Below, piece by piece: positions 9,272 to 18,058 of a stretch of DNA of 64,000 nucleotides. Every line of letters starts with the position of its first letter. Position 1 is the first letter of the stretch. The stretch lies in contig JAVXUO010002656.1 in assembly GCA_033065855.1 (NCBI GenBank), positions 1-64,000 on the forward strand, given 5' to 3'. The position numbers and the translations under genes are program-made. The notes beneath the pieces are model-generated. The model saw nothing but the letters and a program-made list of their open reading frames with translations, had not been told where the DNA came from and ran no database searches. Source of the DNA: Escallonia rubra. Taxonomy: Eukaryota > Streptophyta > Magnoliopsida > Escalloniales > Escalloniaceae.

Positions 9272-9690
9272 TTAGGGTTCACATTGGGGGAAAGAAATTT
9301 TTTCACAAGTGCTCCGATCAAAGATTACAACTTGAAAATCCCACCACCCAAGGTGTTCAAACACTACAAAGTCCCCGAGTTCGAGGCCATGCTGGCGCAC
9401 GAAGACGTTCCAACCCTCTGCGAATTGCTTTTTTTGGGGTCGGCCGGGCTTCAGCTTGATTTCAACCTGCCATGCCCCCTTGCGGCTATATAATCTTGCA
9501 CTGTCATGAATTGTTGTAAATTGATTGGTCAAGGCTTCCGGTATGTCCTAACAAACACAATACAAAAAATAGAAAGAAGATGGCCTACAAGTTCATTCTC
9601 AAACCCCGGCATCATGACTTTGAAAAAGTGTTTGCCTGCCAGGTGCAAGTTGCCAATAAAATCGTAGGTGGTCTCCGATCCAGAAGCCAT
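9272..9690 (-). CDS. minimal B3 DNA-binding domain protein (MULE cargo)
   Basis: Two exons, 9690-9589 and 9547-9272, are joined in phase 0 by a GT-AG intron and encode 125 aa. The protein is almost wholly one B3 domain of REM type. It starts with HFFKVMMPGF, then the EIKLKPG strand, then AEGWNVFVRQHGLELGDFVVFEH, ending FQVVIFDRSTCEK. B3 domains bind DNA sequence-specifically in plant transcription factors. This copy has no activation or dimerisation region, so it could be a DNA-targeting subunit or a dominant competitor; both are inference. The gene in CACTA C (55579-56015) has the same size, domain and intron position, showing capture at the DNA level. The frame is intact, with MASGSETTYDF as its own N-terminus. 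Confidence 0.85.
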
Positions 9691-9869
9691 CGAGGTCGGC
9701 GTTGAGGGGAGGACGGTTTAACGCCGGAGTTGTGGGCCACCGGAGATGTGGGTCGCCGGAGATGGAGTAGCGGCCTGGGCTAGATGTTCGAGACAGAGAG
9801 AGTGCCCTCAGATAGGACTGATAACAGCTGATTGCCCGATATGATTAATATATATAATAGGATAGAGTT
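9691..9869. other. 5' flank of B3 gene
   Basis: GC-rich upstream sequence (GCCGGAGATGTGGGTCGCCG-like) with no ORF; probably the leader and promoter of the minus-strand B3 gene. Confidence 0.35.
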
Positions 9870-10116
9870 ATCCGCTACATTGTATAGCGGACATAAAAGA
9901 ATACCAAAAGTTTTTCTTCGATGACGTCCGCTATATTGTATAGCGGACATAAAAGAAGACCAAAAGTTTTACTGCGATGACGTCCGCTATATTGTATAGC
10001 GGACGTAAAAGAAGACCAAAAGTTTTACTGCGATGACGTCCGCTATATTGTATAGCGGACATAAAAAAAGACCAAAAGTTTGCCTGCGATGACGTCCGCT
10101 ACATTGTATAGCGGAC
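9870..10116. repeat. five-unit dyad array 3' of the transposase
   Basis: Five dyads at about 9870, 9926, 9982, 10038 and 10094 recur every 56 bp, with spacer ACATAAAAGAAGACCAAAAG. The three central ones have perfect arms GTCCGCTATA/TATAGCGGAC with centre TTG. The array lies between the transposase and B3 3'/5' ends, like the larger array behind the PMD-Ulp1 gene. Confidence 0.9.
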
Positions 10117-10263
10117 GGGGCTTACAAAAAAAAATTAATGAAATAAAGACTTTAGATTTGATTCGATGGCCTCTCATAGGTCCATTTTTTAAAAATTCCA
10201 GTATTCGGTCGAAAAATTATCCCTCCGAAAATTATTACAAATGTCATAACGTTGTACAAAAAA

Positions 10264-12561
10264 TTAAAGGTCCACTGCAGCTTGTTCGTCCTCATCTTCG
10301 GCGTCACCTTCTTCCCCGTCTTGCAAACCCCCTGAACTTATCCCCAGTGCCTTGTAATGGTTCCGCTTGTCGTGGTCGGTCATTTTGTTGCACAATGCAC
10401 ACCTTCGCAGCTTTTTAGGTTGAGTTGCCGTTTCAATAGAGCTTTTCATCCGCGTAGATCTCTTGCGGCCTTTCGTTTGCGATATAATTGGATCCAACAA
10501 ACGGATATCATTGTCGTCTTCCTCCCCCGGCTCGTCATCTTCTGATACCCCCGTCGTAGGCTCGGTGTCAATCGCATTGGTGACTGAAGCTGCTTCCAAC
10601 TGGTCGACGATGGGCTCTTGCTGCTGAGCTACCTCGAGGAGATGTTTATAACCGACCATTGAAGCAGCAGCCTTTACGGACAAACGGGTGAAACTCGTCA
10701 CCAGATGATTATACCGCAACGTCTCCGATTCTTCAAAGTCAGTATACGGGTGCTCCGGAAAGGCAATGGTACCGTGCAACCTGTTAGCACCTTTCGTCCA
10801 CCGTGGCAAGACGTATTTATCGGGGATTGTCCTGATATTCTTCTGGGTGAAAAAGCGCAGAATGTGTCTACACAGGATGCCATGGAACTCAAACTTCTTG
10901 CAAACACATGTCACCGAGTCCGTCAATGTGTCGTGGCTCACCGTATACATTCTGCGCAGCTTCTCAGGAACGAGGTCATTCACGAGCGAATAAACCTTGT
11001 ACTCACGCGTAGACTTTTCTGCCACCTTGTTTATACAGTACCGTCCCGATTTCTGCAGCTCTACTTGGTATAGCAAGAAGATCTCCTTCGTATAGACTTT
11101 GGCACCGTTCAGCTCCAGCGGGGTCTCAAGCAACCTTCTCCTCTGTTTGTACGTGGTTGCAAAGTCTGCAGCCCTTTCTTTCACGAACAACGACGCAACC
11201 GCTTTCTGTGCGGATGTGACGAAACTCTTCAAATTGGTAGTTGTACCCACGTAACTATCGAACGTGGCATTCATAGATTCACTCCTGCCCGTCGTTTTCA
11301 TGCCCGCAGAAAAATGCCTCCTCGTGTAAACGCCAATCCATTGCTCTTTGAGCTCGTACAAGTGCTGGAGCCACCCGTTGTCTTGCAATGAGTAATCCTG
11401 AACAAGCTTTTCCCACCTCTCCTCAAATTCCTCAATCGTTAACGACTTGCTAACGCACGTGTCAAAATCCTCTTTAAAGTCTGGAAACTTTGCGTACACG
11501 TGATGCAAACGTTCGGGGTATTTGTTGCTTATGTGCCAAGTGCACAAGTTGTGTCGAGTATCTGGGAAGACGGTGGCAATAGCCTTCTTCATTGCCAAAT
11601 CTTGATCGGTGATGATAACGTTGGGTGCTTTGAAGTTCATGGCTTCCAGCCACACACTAAACAACCATTCAAAAGAACTCTCGCTCTCGTCCCTTAACAA
11701 GGCGAACCCGAACAGGATGGAGTGATAATGATGATTGACCCCCGTGAAAGGGGCAAACGGCATCGAGTACTTGTTGGTACGGTATGTGGTGTCGAAAGTC
11801 ACGACATCCCCAAAATGCTTATAAGCAAGCCTCGAACGACCGTCGACCCAAAAAATTGTGCTAACTCGATGCTCGTCGTCAAGTTTATAATCGAAGGTAA
11901 ACTGCGGGTCCTCCATCTGCATCCGCTTCAATAGGCTCATTGTGGCTTGAGCATCATTGAGGTCATACGCGGCTCGTCTATGGGTTCGGACCGCGTTGCG
12001 AACGTCTGTCGTGTTAAAGTTTAAATTTTGAATTCCCCCGGCCTGTTCAGCAAGAACATTAATCATGTCGGTAGGTCCTAGCCGCGCATCGCTCATTGTG
12101 TGAATGAGGCTCCTCGCGACCTTTCCCATCTTCTTGTGTTGATGCATCTGACTCACCTTAGAAGGGGTTACTAACGGGTGATTGTGTGCCAGTTCCAGGC
12201 TGGTAATAAGCCAATGATCTTGCTTGGCTTTATAGCTTACGAACATCTTGACCTGGCAATTCGTTCGCGCAAAGAAGTCCCGTCTTCTGCGCGAATATCC
12301 TATTTCGTCATCACTGTCCTCGTTGCCTACGCGTGTCTCATTTTGCACTGGGTTTCTGCCCCTATGGCACTCGTATAAGCGAGAGCATATCTTTCTCGTT
12401 ATGTTGCTCGTTCTTGAAGTCTTTATTCTAATGCCAAATCCAACCCTCAATGAATACGCTCGGAAACATTCTCCAGCTTCCTCCAATGTTTGAAAGGTTC
12501 GTCCTAGATACGGATCACTAGCATCTACGGGGGTGTTGGAGCTCGACACGAAATCAGACAT
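10264..12561 (-). CDS. FAR1/FRS-type MULE transposase, open frame
   Basis: 765 aa, uninterrupted. The N-terminal ~25-135 region is a FAR1 (WRKY-GCM1-related) DNA-binding zinc domain, ending with the characteristic HNHPL. Residues ~230-330 are the MULE transposase core: VVTFDTTYRTNKY supplies the first catalytic Asp and VIITDQDLAMKKAI the second. A SWIM zinc finger follows near residue 590 (CVCKKFEFHGILCRH). Near 715 a C-terminal CALCNKMTDHDKRNH zinc motif is followed by an acidic tail. In the family this protein binds the TIRs in the nucleus and cuts and joins the element ends. It is transcribed inward from the right TIR. The 5' leader seems to hold an intron (13004-12576). The homologous gene in MULE B is decayed, so this is the functional-looking copy of the pair. 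Confidence 0.93.
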   Translation of the reverse strand: MSDFVSSSNTPVDASDPYLGRTFQTLEEAGECFRAYSLRVGFGIRIKTSRTSNITRKICSRLYECHRGRNPVQNETRVGNEDSDDEIGYSRRRRDFFARTNCQVKMFVSYKAKQDHWLITSLELAHNHPLVTPSKVSQMHQHKKMGKVARSLIHTMSDARLGPTDMINVLAEQAGGIQNLNFNTTDVRNAVRTHRRAAYDLNDAQATMSLLKRMQMEDPQFTFDYKLDDEHRVSTIFWVDGRSRLAYKHFGDVVTFDTTYRTNKYSMPFAPFTGVNHHYHSILFGFALLRDESESSFEWLFSVWLEAMNFKAPNVIITDQDLAMKKAIATVFPDTRHNLCTWHISNKYPERLHHVYAKFPDFKEDFDTCVSKSLTIEEFEERWEKLVQDYSLQDNGWLQHLYELKEQWIGVYTRRHFSAGMKTTGRSESMNATFDSYVGTTTNLKSFVTSAQKAVASLFVKERAADFATTYKQRRRLLETPLELNGAKVYTKEIFLLYQVELQKSGRYCINKVAEKSTREYKVYSLVNDLVPEKLRRMYTVSHDTLTDSVTCVCKKFEFHGILCRHILRFFTQKNIRTIPDKYVLPRWTKGANRLHGTIAFPEHPYTDFEESETLRYNHLVTSFTRLSVKAAASMVGYKHLLEVAQQQEPIVDQLEAASVTNAIDTEPTTGVSEDDEPGEEDDNDIRLLDPIISQTKGRKRSTRMKSSIETATQPKKLRRCALCNKMTDHDKRNHYKALGISSGGLQDGEEGDAEDEDEQAAVDL

Positions 12562-13130
12562 TGTGAAACAGCTCCCTATATGTAGAAATATAGACTACGC
12601 TTAACAATCAAATGACATTTTCAACTGAAAATATTACCTAAAAATTATCTTGACGAATAGACAAATTTAAGATGACAAATATACCATATACATAATCTCA
12701 AAAGTCTCCCATTTTGCTAATTATAGATTTATTGAACATAACAAATTAAAATTACTAAGAGCGTTAGACAAATTCATCATGCCAAAATACAACAAACGTA
12801 TCTCAAAAAATTCGAAAGGCAATATGATAGATGTGCCGAAGTTAGCGCCCCTCAAAAAAATCAAAATTAACTACAATAAACTTCTTTAAAGTTAACAAAT
12901 TAATTTCTAGAACATCATCAAAAATCTATATTTTTTTGCCCAAAAAAAATATATATACTTTATCAGTCAATCCACCCAGAAAATATTTGAGATCAGAAAC
13001 TTACCTTGCTTGAGTGGGCAAGATTGAAGCAAGTTTTACTCGAAGCTTGAGGGGAGCCGAAAATGGAAGCGAGAAGAAAATTTTGCAGAAAGAGCTGAGA
13101 ATCAGGAACTTTGGGGTATACGGGAAGCGC
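12562..13130 (-). promoter_or_regulatory. transposase leader with probable 5' UTR intron
   Basis: Read on the minus strand, AGCAAG|GTAAGTTTCT at about 13004 is a strong donor, and CATATAG|GGAGC at about 12576 a good acceptor just before the ATG. AT-rich content between them suits a plant intron. The PMD-Ulp1 gene at the other end has the same leader-intron design. No other coding signal was seen. Confidence 0.5.
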
Positions 13131-13135
13131 CTGTC

Positions 13136-13240
13136 CGCGATACTGTATAGCGGAAATTATTCCCGACACTCAGACACGTGCAGAAATAAAGTCCCTGAAA
13201 GTCTTGACAGCTGTCAGGTCCGCTACACTGTATAGCGGAT
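13136..13240. repeat. two dyad motifs inside the right TIR
   Basis: Dyads at about 13136 and 13219 (TCCGCGATA... and GTCCGCTACA...) lie between the transposase leader and the right TIR, mirroring the three leader dyads on the left side at 1936-2022. Confidence 0.75.
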
Positions 13241-13268
13241 ACCTTTTTTGTTGTCTTGTGTCAGGCAG

Positions 13269-13445
13269 GGTGTCAGCCTAGGGACGTCCGCTACACAGTA
13301 TCGCGGACGTCTTTTTGCTGTCTCCCATCAGGACTTTAATGTCCTCCGCCATACAGTGTAGCGGACAGTGGCGGAGGGCAAAAAGGTAAAAAAACCCGTA
13401 TGCCATACTGTATGGCGGACGTCTGACAGCTTTTGAAAAAGGCGC
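13269..13445 (-). repeat. MULE A right TIR (177 bp)
   Basis: Reverse complement of 1689-1865 and exactly as long, with roughly four substitutions, two of them in the outermost dyad. It holds three dyads. Beyond it the expected mirror of the left hairpin is missing. Instead GAAGTTGCAAACGC appears in the same orientation as on the left (1635-1648), so the outer end was rearranged. Confidence 0.9.
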
Positions 13446-13462
13446 AATCTGAAGTTGCAAAC

Positions 13463-13463
13463 G

Positions 13464-13527
<64 letters not shown>
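13463..13527. repeat. (TA)n microsatellite
   Basis: About 30 TA units between the right TIR and the small nested element. Confidence 0.9.
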
Positions 13528-13529
<2 letters not shown>

Positions 13530-13664
13530 CCGTTGCTAGCGCTAGCAGCGCTAGCACCGTCCGCTATATAATGTAGCGGACGGTGAATTATCGTCCGCTA
13601 TATTATATAGCGGATGGCAAAACAGCGCTAGCAACGTGCTAGCGCTAGCAATGGATCACGACCC
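13528..13664. mobile_element. small MITE-like element of the MULE A family
   Basis: Its ends are inverted: ATCCGTTGCTAGCGCTAGCA on the left and, on the right, the complement of GATCCATTGCTAGCGCTAGC followed by the GGGTCGT end motif. The ~135-bp body holds two family dyads (about 13559 and 13591). It has no coding capacity and is flanked by TA repeats on both sides. The left end seems to lack about 7 bp. It could instead be the altered right terminus of MULE A itself. Confidence 0.55.
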
Positions 13665-13722
13665 ATATATATATATATATATATATGGGAGCTGATCCTT
13701 TGACCGTACGGGCAAAATAAGC
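13665..13722 (+). repeat. (TA)n plus a second family terminus
   Basis: A short TA run is followed at 13687 by GGGAGCTGATCCTTTGA and GGGCAAAATA. This matches the left end of MULE A (1600-1632) in the same orientation but then changes into unrelated CACTA E sequence. It may be the remnant of another family member. Confidence 0.65.
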
Positions 13723-14237
13723 CCATAATTAACACATTAACTCGGCATGTTCACCTTAATTAGCTCTTAATTAAACTCTAATTAATATAAATGAAGTCTA
13801 ATTAAATCCAATTACCTTTAATTAATCCTATTTAGCTCTCTCGTGTTCCAGTATCTTGTTTGTGTGATTTTAGGGAGAAAGAATGGAGTTCCCTTCATGG
13901 TTCGTCTAACCATCGAGTGAAGTTGAAAGATTTGAAAGTACAGGGATGCTTAATATTAGAAAGCCCAAATGTTTTGCTTTTATACATGACCCAGTATTGT
14001 GTATCTAGTTGGAAATTAGCCTAAAATGTTCATAACTCCCTTTTCTTGCCATTGATTTGCATATGCTTTTATCCATTTAGGTTCGGTGCAAAAATCATTT
14101 GGTTATAATGAACTTGAGATGAGAAAATCATCATTCATAAATCCTTTAATATCTAACGATCCACCAAATCAGGATTCTCAAGTAAATCTGGTGCTTTTGG
14201 TTAATAAGTTATGGACTCAAAAAATTTCCTTAGCTCC

Positions 14238-14545
14238 TCATGTTGAACCATCTCGTCTAATTAAGATCTTATCTTCCGAGATTTCAGATAACACTTTTGG
14301 CTTGGAATTCTCCTTGTCTGCAGAAAAGAAGACTTTCTGATATAAAATGTCTTTCTCAGCCTGTCGCAGACATTTCCTGCCCATTGTTCCTAAGGTAATT
14401 AGATGGTAAATATACACAGTTTTCGTCTGACCAATCTTGTATGCCCGATATATGGCTTGTCTTTCAACTGATGGATTCCAAACAATATCAAGCAAAACCA
14501 CTCTCGACACCTCAACCAAATTTATACCTTCTGAACAAGCATTTA
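14238..14545 (-). pseudogene. CLASSY (CLSY3/4-type) SNF2 fragment, arm 1
   Basis: The minus strand encodes part of the SNF2 C-terminal helicase lobe. It has motif V (ACSEGINLVEVSRVVLLD), then WNPSVERQAIYRAYKIGQ (motif VI), YHLITLGT, QAEKDILYQKVFFSADKE and EVSEDKILI-like sequence. This order, especially YHLIT..GT followed by QAEKD and a VFSS-like segment, matches CLASSY 3/4 chromatin remodellers better than other SNF2 families. CLASSY proteins recruit Pol IV for 24-nt siRNA production. The frame is open for ~94 codons. It is a captured piece, not a gene: everything upstream of motif V is absent. Confidence 0.8.
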
Positions 14546-14728
14546 TTGAGGCTAGGAGGGCTAATTAGGGTTAATCAATATTAATTAGGCCTAATTCGGG
14601 CTAATTCGAGCTAAATAGGGTTAATGCTAATGATGGCTAATTCGAGCTAGATAGGGTTAATTAGAGTTAATTGAGTTTAATTAGACTTACTTCTTGCTAA
14701 CTAGGGTTTTAAGCAGCTGCAGCGGACT

Positions 14729-15006
14729 ATTAGTTGGGGCGTCGAGATTTATTTTGCTTGATATTGGAAGGAATCCATCACTTGAAAGGCAAGCCATATG
14801 TCGGGCATATAGGATTTGTTAGAAGAATACCGTGTATATTTACCATCTAATTATCTCAGGAGCAATGAAGGGCATGAAATATCTGCTGCATGCTGAGAAA
14901 GACCTTTTGTCTCAGAAAGTCTTCTCTTCTACAGACATGAAGAGTTGCGAGCTAAAAGTGTTATCTGAAGTCTCGGAAGATAAGATCTTAATTAGACAAG
15001 ATGGTT
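14729..15006 (+). pseudogene. CLASSY SNF2 fragment, arm 2
   Basis: The plus strand repeats the same piece in opposite orientation: LVGASRFILLD, NPSLERQAICRAYRI, YHLIISGAM, AEKDLLSQKVFSSTD and EVSEDKILI. One in-frame stop follows RAYRIC, where motif VI would have GQ. Both copies read outward from the loop, so the source was captured once and duplicated in inversion. Arm 2 keeps some residues closer to the usual family (GASR), arm 1 others (VVWNP), showing independent decay. Confidence 0.8.
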
Positions 15007-15879
15007 AAACATAACGAGTTAAGGGAAATTTTGAGTCCAGTACTTACTAATCAAAAGCAAAGGATTTACTTGAGAATCCTGATTTGGTGGATCGTTAGAT
15101 GTTAAAGGATTTATGGATGTTGCTTTTCTCGGCTTAAGTTGACTATAAGCACATGATTTTTTACCGAACCTAAATGGATAAAAGCAACTGCAAATCAATA
15201 GCAAGAAAAGAGAGTTATGAACATTTTAGGCTAATTTCCAACTAGATACACAGTACTGAGTCATGTATAAAAGCTAAACCTTTGGGCTCTCTAATATTAA
15301 GCATCCTTGTACTTTCAAATCTTTCAACTTCACTCGATGGTTAGACGAACCATGAAGGGAACTCCATTCTTTCTCCCTAAAATCACACAAACAAGGTACT
15401 GGAACACGAGAGAGAGCTAAATAGGGTTAATTAAAGTTAATTGGATTTAATTAGACTTAATTATTATTAATTAGGGTTTAATTAAGCGCTAATTAAGGTG
15501 AACATGCTGAGTTAATGTATTAATTAGGGGCAATTAGCGCTAATTCGAGCTATTTAGGGTCAATTACAGTTGATTACAGTTAATTAGACTCAATTAGTGT
15601 TATTCAGGATTTAATTCGGGCTACTCAGGGCTAAATTTGGGCTACTTAGGGTTAATCAGAGTTAGTTGAGTTTAATTAGGATTAAGAATTAAAGTTTAAA
15701 CTAGACTTTAATTGAGAATTAGAATTAAACTCTAATTCTTAATTAGGATTAAGAATTAGAGTGTAAATTCTAGGTTTAATCAGTTTTAGTTAAGGTTAAT
15801 CAGTTTTCCCGCGGCCTCTCTGATACGACTGCACGTGCCGTGATAGGAGCGTCTCTCATCCTCTGTTGCATCTCCACAA

Positions 15880-16153
15880 ACGCAGACATCGACCGTGGAG
15901 CACTCGTCATTACACGAGGACGAGATCTATTACATTGTTGCGGAGGTGTACAGGATGATCACGGCGAATAAACAGGTACAAACACTATATACAATTTATT
16001 AAACACTATATACGATTAATATCGAGATTAATGCATCCGTGCCTTTACCTGCAGGACATTGTTGCTCGACATACCGAGCTGGATCCGGATGACAATACCC
16101 CTATGGATGAGGACGATCAACAGGATTCAGATCTGGGACTTGCCGATCCCTGA
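15880..16153 (+). pseudogene. tail exons of a CACTA accessory (TNPA-like) gene
   Basis: Two exons, 15880-15975 and 16055-16153, join in frame across a GT-AG intron. They encode about 64 residues ending QDSDLGLADP, with EVYRMITANKQ before the junction and an acidic stretch (DPDDNTPMDEDD) after it. CACTA D has the same pair at about 32640-32915. Position just inside the 3' subterminal array suits the last exons of a TNPA-type DNA-binding gene, but the diagnostic N-terminal part is absent, so the family call is tentative. Confidence 0.5.
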
Positions 16154-16469
16154 TCAGCCCTTCCCCTCTTAGCTATTTGTGTCCCGCCCCCGTGGCCCTT
16201 CTGACTTGTACTCCCCCCTCTACTCTATTGTACCCCGCTCTCGTGCCCTCCTAAACTTTGTATGCATTTTATTTTTTGATTAGTGTAGAATTCATTCTTT
16301 ATATATATATATGTGTTGTGTCTGTTTCAGGATTAAATAATCTGATGGATGAGCAATTATTTAACCGTAATGTGCATTAAGAAATATTTGTTGGATTGAG
16401 AATGATTATTGAGAATTTGTAATTACAGGTTTGGGTATTGAAAAAAGTAAAAAAAAAAATTAATTAGTT

Positions 16470-16939
16470 TGACTTTTAGCGACGAATTCTGTTAATAAAT
16501 GACTTTTAGTGACAGAAATTCCGTTGCTAAAGTTCTAAACGACATACTTTTAGCTACGGATAAAAGCCATCAATTTTTAAATAATTTTGAGCAACGGATG
16601 TTCCGTCGCTAAATGTTTGTCGTTAAAACTTTTGGTGACGAACTGTTCTGTTGCTAAATATTTTATGTAATAAATTAGTTTTGAAAAAGGAAAATAAATT
16701 TAAATACAGAAAATATATTTAGCGACGGATATTCCGTTGCTAATTTTACTAGTACGTCCGTTGCTCAAAATCGACTTTAGGCAACGGATTTTAAAATTCT
16801 ATCGCAAAACTTTTAGCGAGAGGATTATAGGCAATAGACTTTTAGTGACGGGGTATCCATCGCTAAAAGTCTTTGGTGACGGATGTACGACTTTTAGCTA
16901 CGGAATTAGTCGTCGCTAAAAGTCATTTTTCTTGTAGTG
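16470..16939. repeat. CACTA E right subterminal repeat array and terminus
   Basis: Many direct and inverted copies of TTTAGCGACGGA/TCCGTCGCTAAA variants lead to the terminal CTTGTAGTG. In CACTA elements such subterminal repeats bind the TNPA protein. Confidence 0.85.
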
Positions 16940-17397
16940 TCAATGCTGCCAAAACTACCAACTAGCAACATCAACCCTCTGCGGCCAATACTAGCACCAC
17001 CAATCAACCGTCACCGTCACCAACACCATACCCACCAGCACTACCAATCTGCTACCATCAAACAGCCTTCGCGGCTCCGCCGTAGATCAATGATGGACAT
17101 TATAATTCACCCGCAGTGGAATTTTGTGTGTTTGTGTAGAGATATGCACGTGCGCGCGTGCGAGTGTGAGTATGCCAGTTGTCTCTGGCAGTGTTGTTGG
17201 GGTAATTGTGGTTGTAGCCGGCAAAGAACTTGATGGAGTGAGAGGAGAGGAGGTGGTTCTTCGTCTGGTCTAGGGCTACGCCTGGCAAAAGGGTAGTAGT
17301 GGGATGCATTTGCGTGGAAGGGGGGTGCGTGATTAAGGGGGATAATGGAGGGGGGGAATGGGGCACCACCTTGTATGGATGGTCTCTGTTTCAGTCT

Positions 17398-17432
<35 letters not shown>

Positions 17433-18053
17433 GAGAGAGAGCACTAAATATTGGTTATGCCCCTCAAGGTGGACAGTCATCCACCTCTTTTTAAGCGAAA
17501 AAACGATTTTGGATCCAATTGAAACCAATTCTCATTGCGGGGATGTTAATTATTTAAATTAAAATCTCACAGTCTCAGATAAGAACTGGGCGTAAACCTC
17601 AGGGGGTTTAGTGCAATTTACCCTTAAAAGAACTTCTCAACACTTTTCGCAAGCATCGCAAATTCGTTCGGGAAATTTCCCGACACTTCTTTCATACGTC
17701 GGGGTTAAAAGTTATGACACTTATGTGAGGTTGATTTGGTAGAGGTATAAATACTGATTTAGGGAGAGGCAGATTCTCAAGAGCTTTTGGATAAGATGAA
17801 CAGGTAGCGTTTGGTACAAAAATATTGGCGCCAAAGAGAGGCTGAATCTCAGTTTTCCACTTTTTTTTTGGTTCCAACATTTTATTTATGTATCATGAGT
17901 AAAAGAAAAAAATGATAGAAATAATAAAACACTGTCGTTTAACGTCTAAGAGTTACAGCATCTTATGTTAAGTGTCGCTATTGAGCGACATGTTAATAAA
18001 TGACGTTTCATTAGTGTCGTGAAGGAATAAAGCGACGCTTAATGAGTTACATA
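16940..18053. other. low-information DNA with GT/GA microsatellite
   Basis: A CA/CCA-rich patch (16940-17060), a G-rich patch (17270-17370) and a (GT)n(GA)n microsatellite at about 17397-17440. From about 17930 there are GTGTCGC/GCGACAC-type motifs resembling the inner part of another CACTA-like subterminal array; it resumes after the solo LTR (19943-20060). No gene was seen. Confidence 0.5.
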
Positions 18054-18058
18054 TACTA

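Larger units (their letters stand above)
1600..13664. mobile_element. MULE A: giant multi-gene Mutator-like element
   Basis: The element is bounded by 177-bp terminal inverted repeats (1689-1865 and 13269-13445) that differ at about four positions by eye. An outer GGGAGCTGATCC motif sits next to (TA)n on the left; the outer right side is rearranged by a TA run and a small nested element. Inside lie a plant mobile domain-Ulp1 gene (+), two homologous small genes (divergent), a B3-domain gene (-) and an open FAR1/MULE-type transposase (-). Roughly 30 copies of a dyad motif and several tandem arrays fill the spaces. Near-identical TIRs and an uninterrupted transposase point to a recent and possibly autonomous element. 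The target duplication cannot be read because both flanks are TA repeats. Known Ulp-carrying MULEs (Kaonashi type) are the closest precedent; the full cargo seen here is, to my knowledge, unusual. Confidence 0.85.
13718..15530. repeat. large inverted repeat (~800-bp arms, ~200-bp loop)
   Basis: Arm 1 (about 13718-14520) is the imperfect reverse complement of arm 2 (about 14729-15530). Colinear landmarks include CATGTTCACCTTAATTAG, a block around ATGGTTCGTCTAACCATCGA, and the CLASSY coding fragment. The loop is AATTAGGGTTAATT-type CACTA sequence. Divergence between arms by eye is clearly more than 5 per cent, so the repeat is not brand new. A transcript through it would fold into a long hairpin. 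Confidence 0.88.
13718..16939 (+). mobile_element. CACTA E: left-truncated CACTA element with captured CLASSY repeat
   Basis: The right end is a clear CACTA terminus (CTTGTAGTG ending at 16939), preceded by an array of TTTAGCGACGGA-type subterminal repeats. Interior sequence matches CACTA D (31913-33682): AATTAGGGTTAATT-rich stretches, the same two-exon gene tail, and the conserved AATTACAGGTTTGGGTATT before the array. The expected CACTACAAG left end is missing; the sequence stops at the MULE terminus near 13720. Between them sits the CLASSY inverted repeat. The element cannot move on its own. Confidence 0.7.

Noticed and set aside
10264-12561. Host FAR1/FHY3 light-signalling transcription factor
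   Set aside because: Same domains, but the gene lies between near-identical MULE TIRs, is single-exon, and has a decayed sister in MULE B, so an element-encoded transposase is the better call.
14086-14340. Plus-strand 84-codon frame
   Set aside because: Antisense shadow of the CLASSY fragment and its flank.
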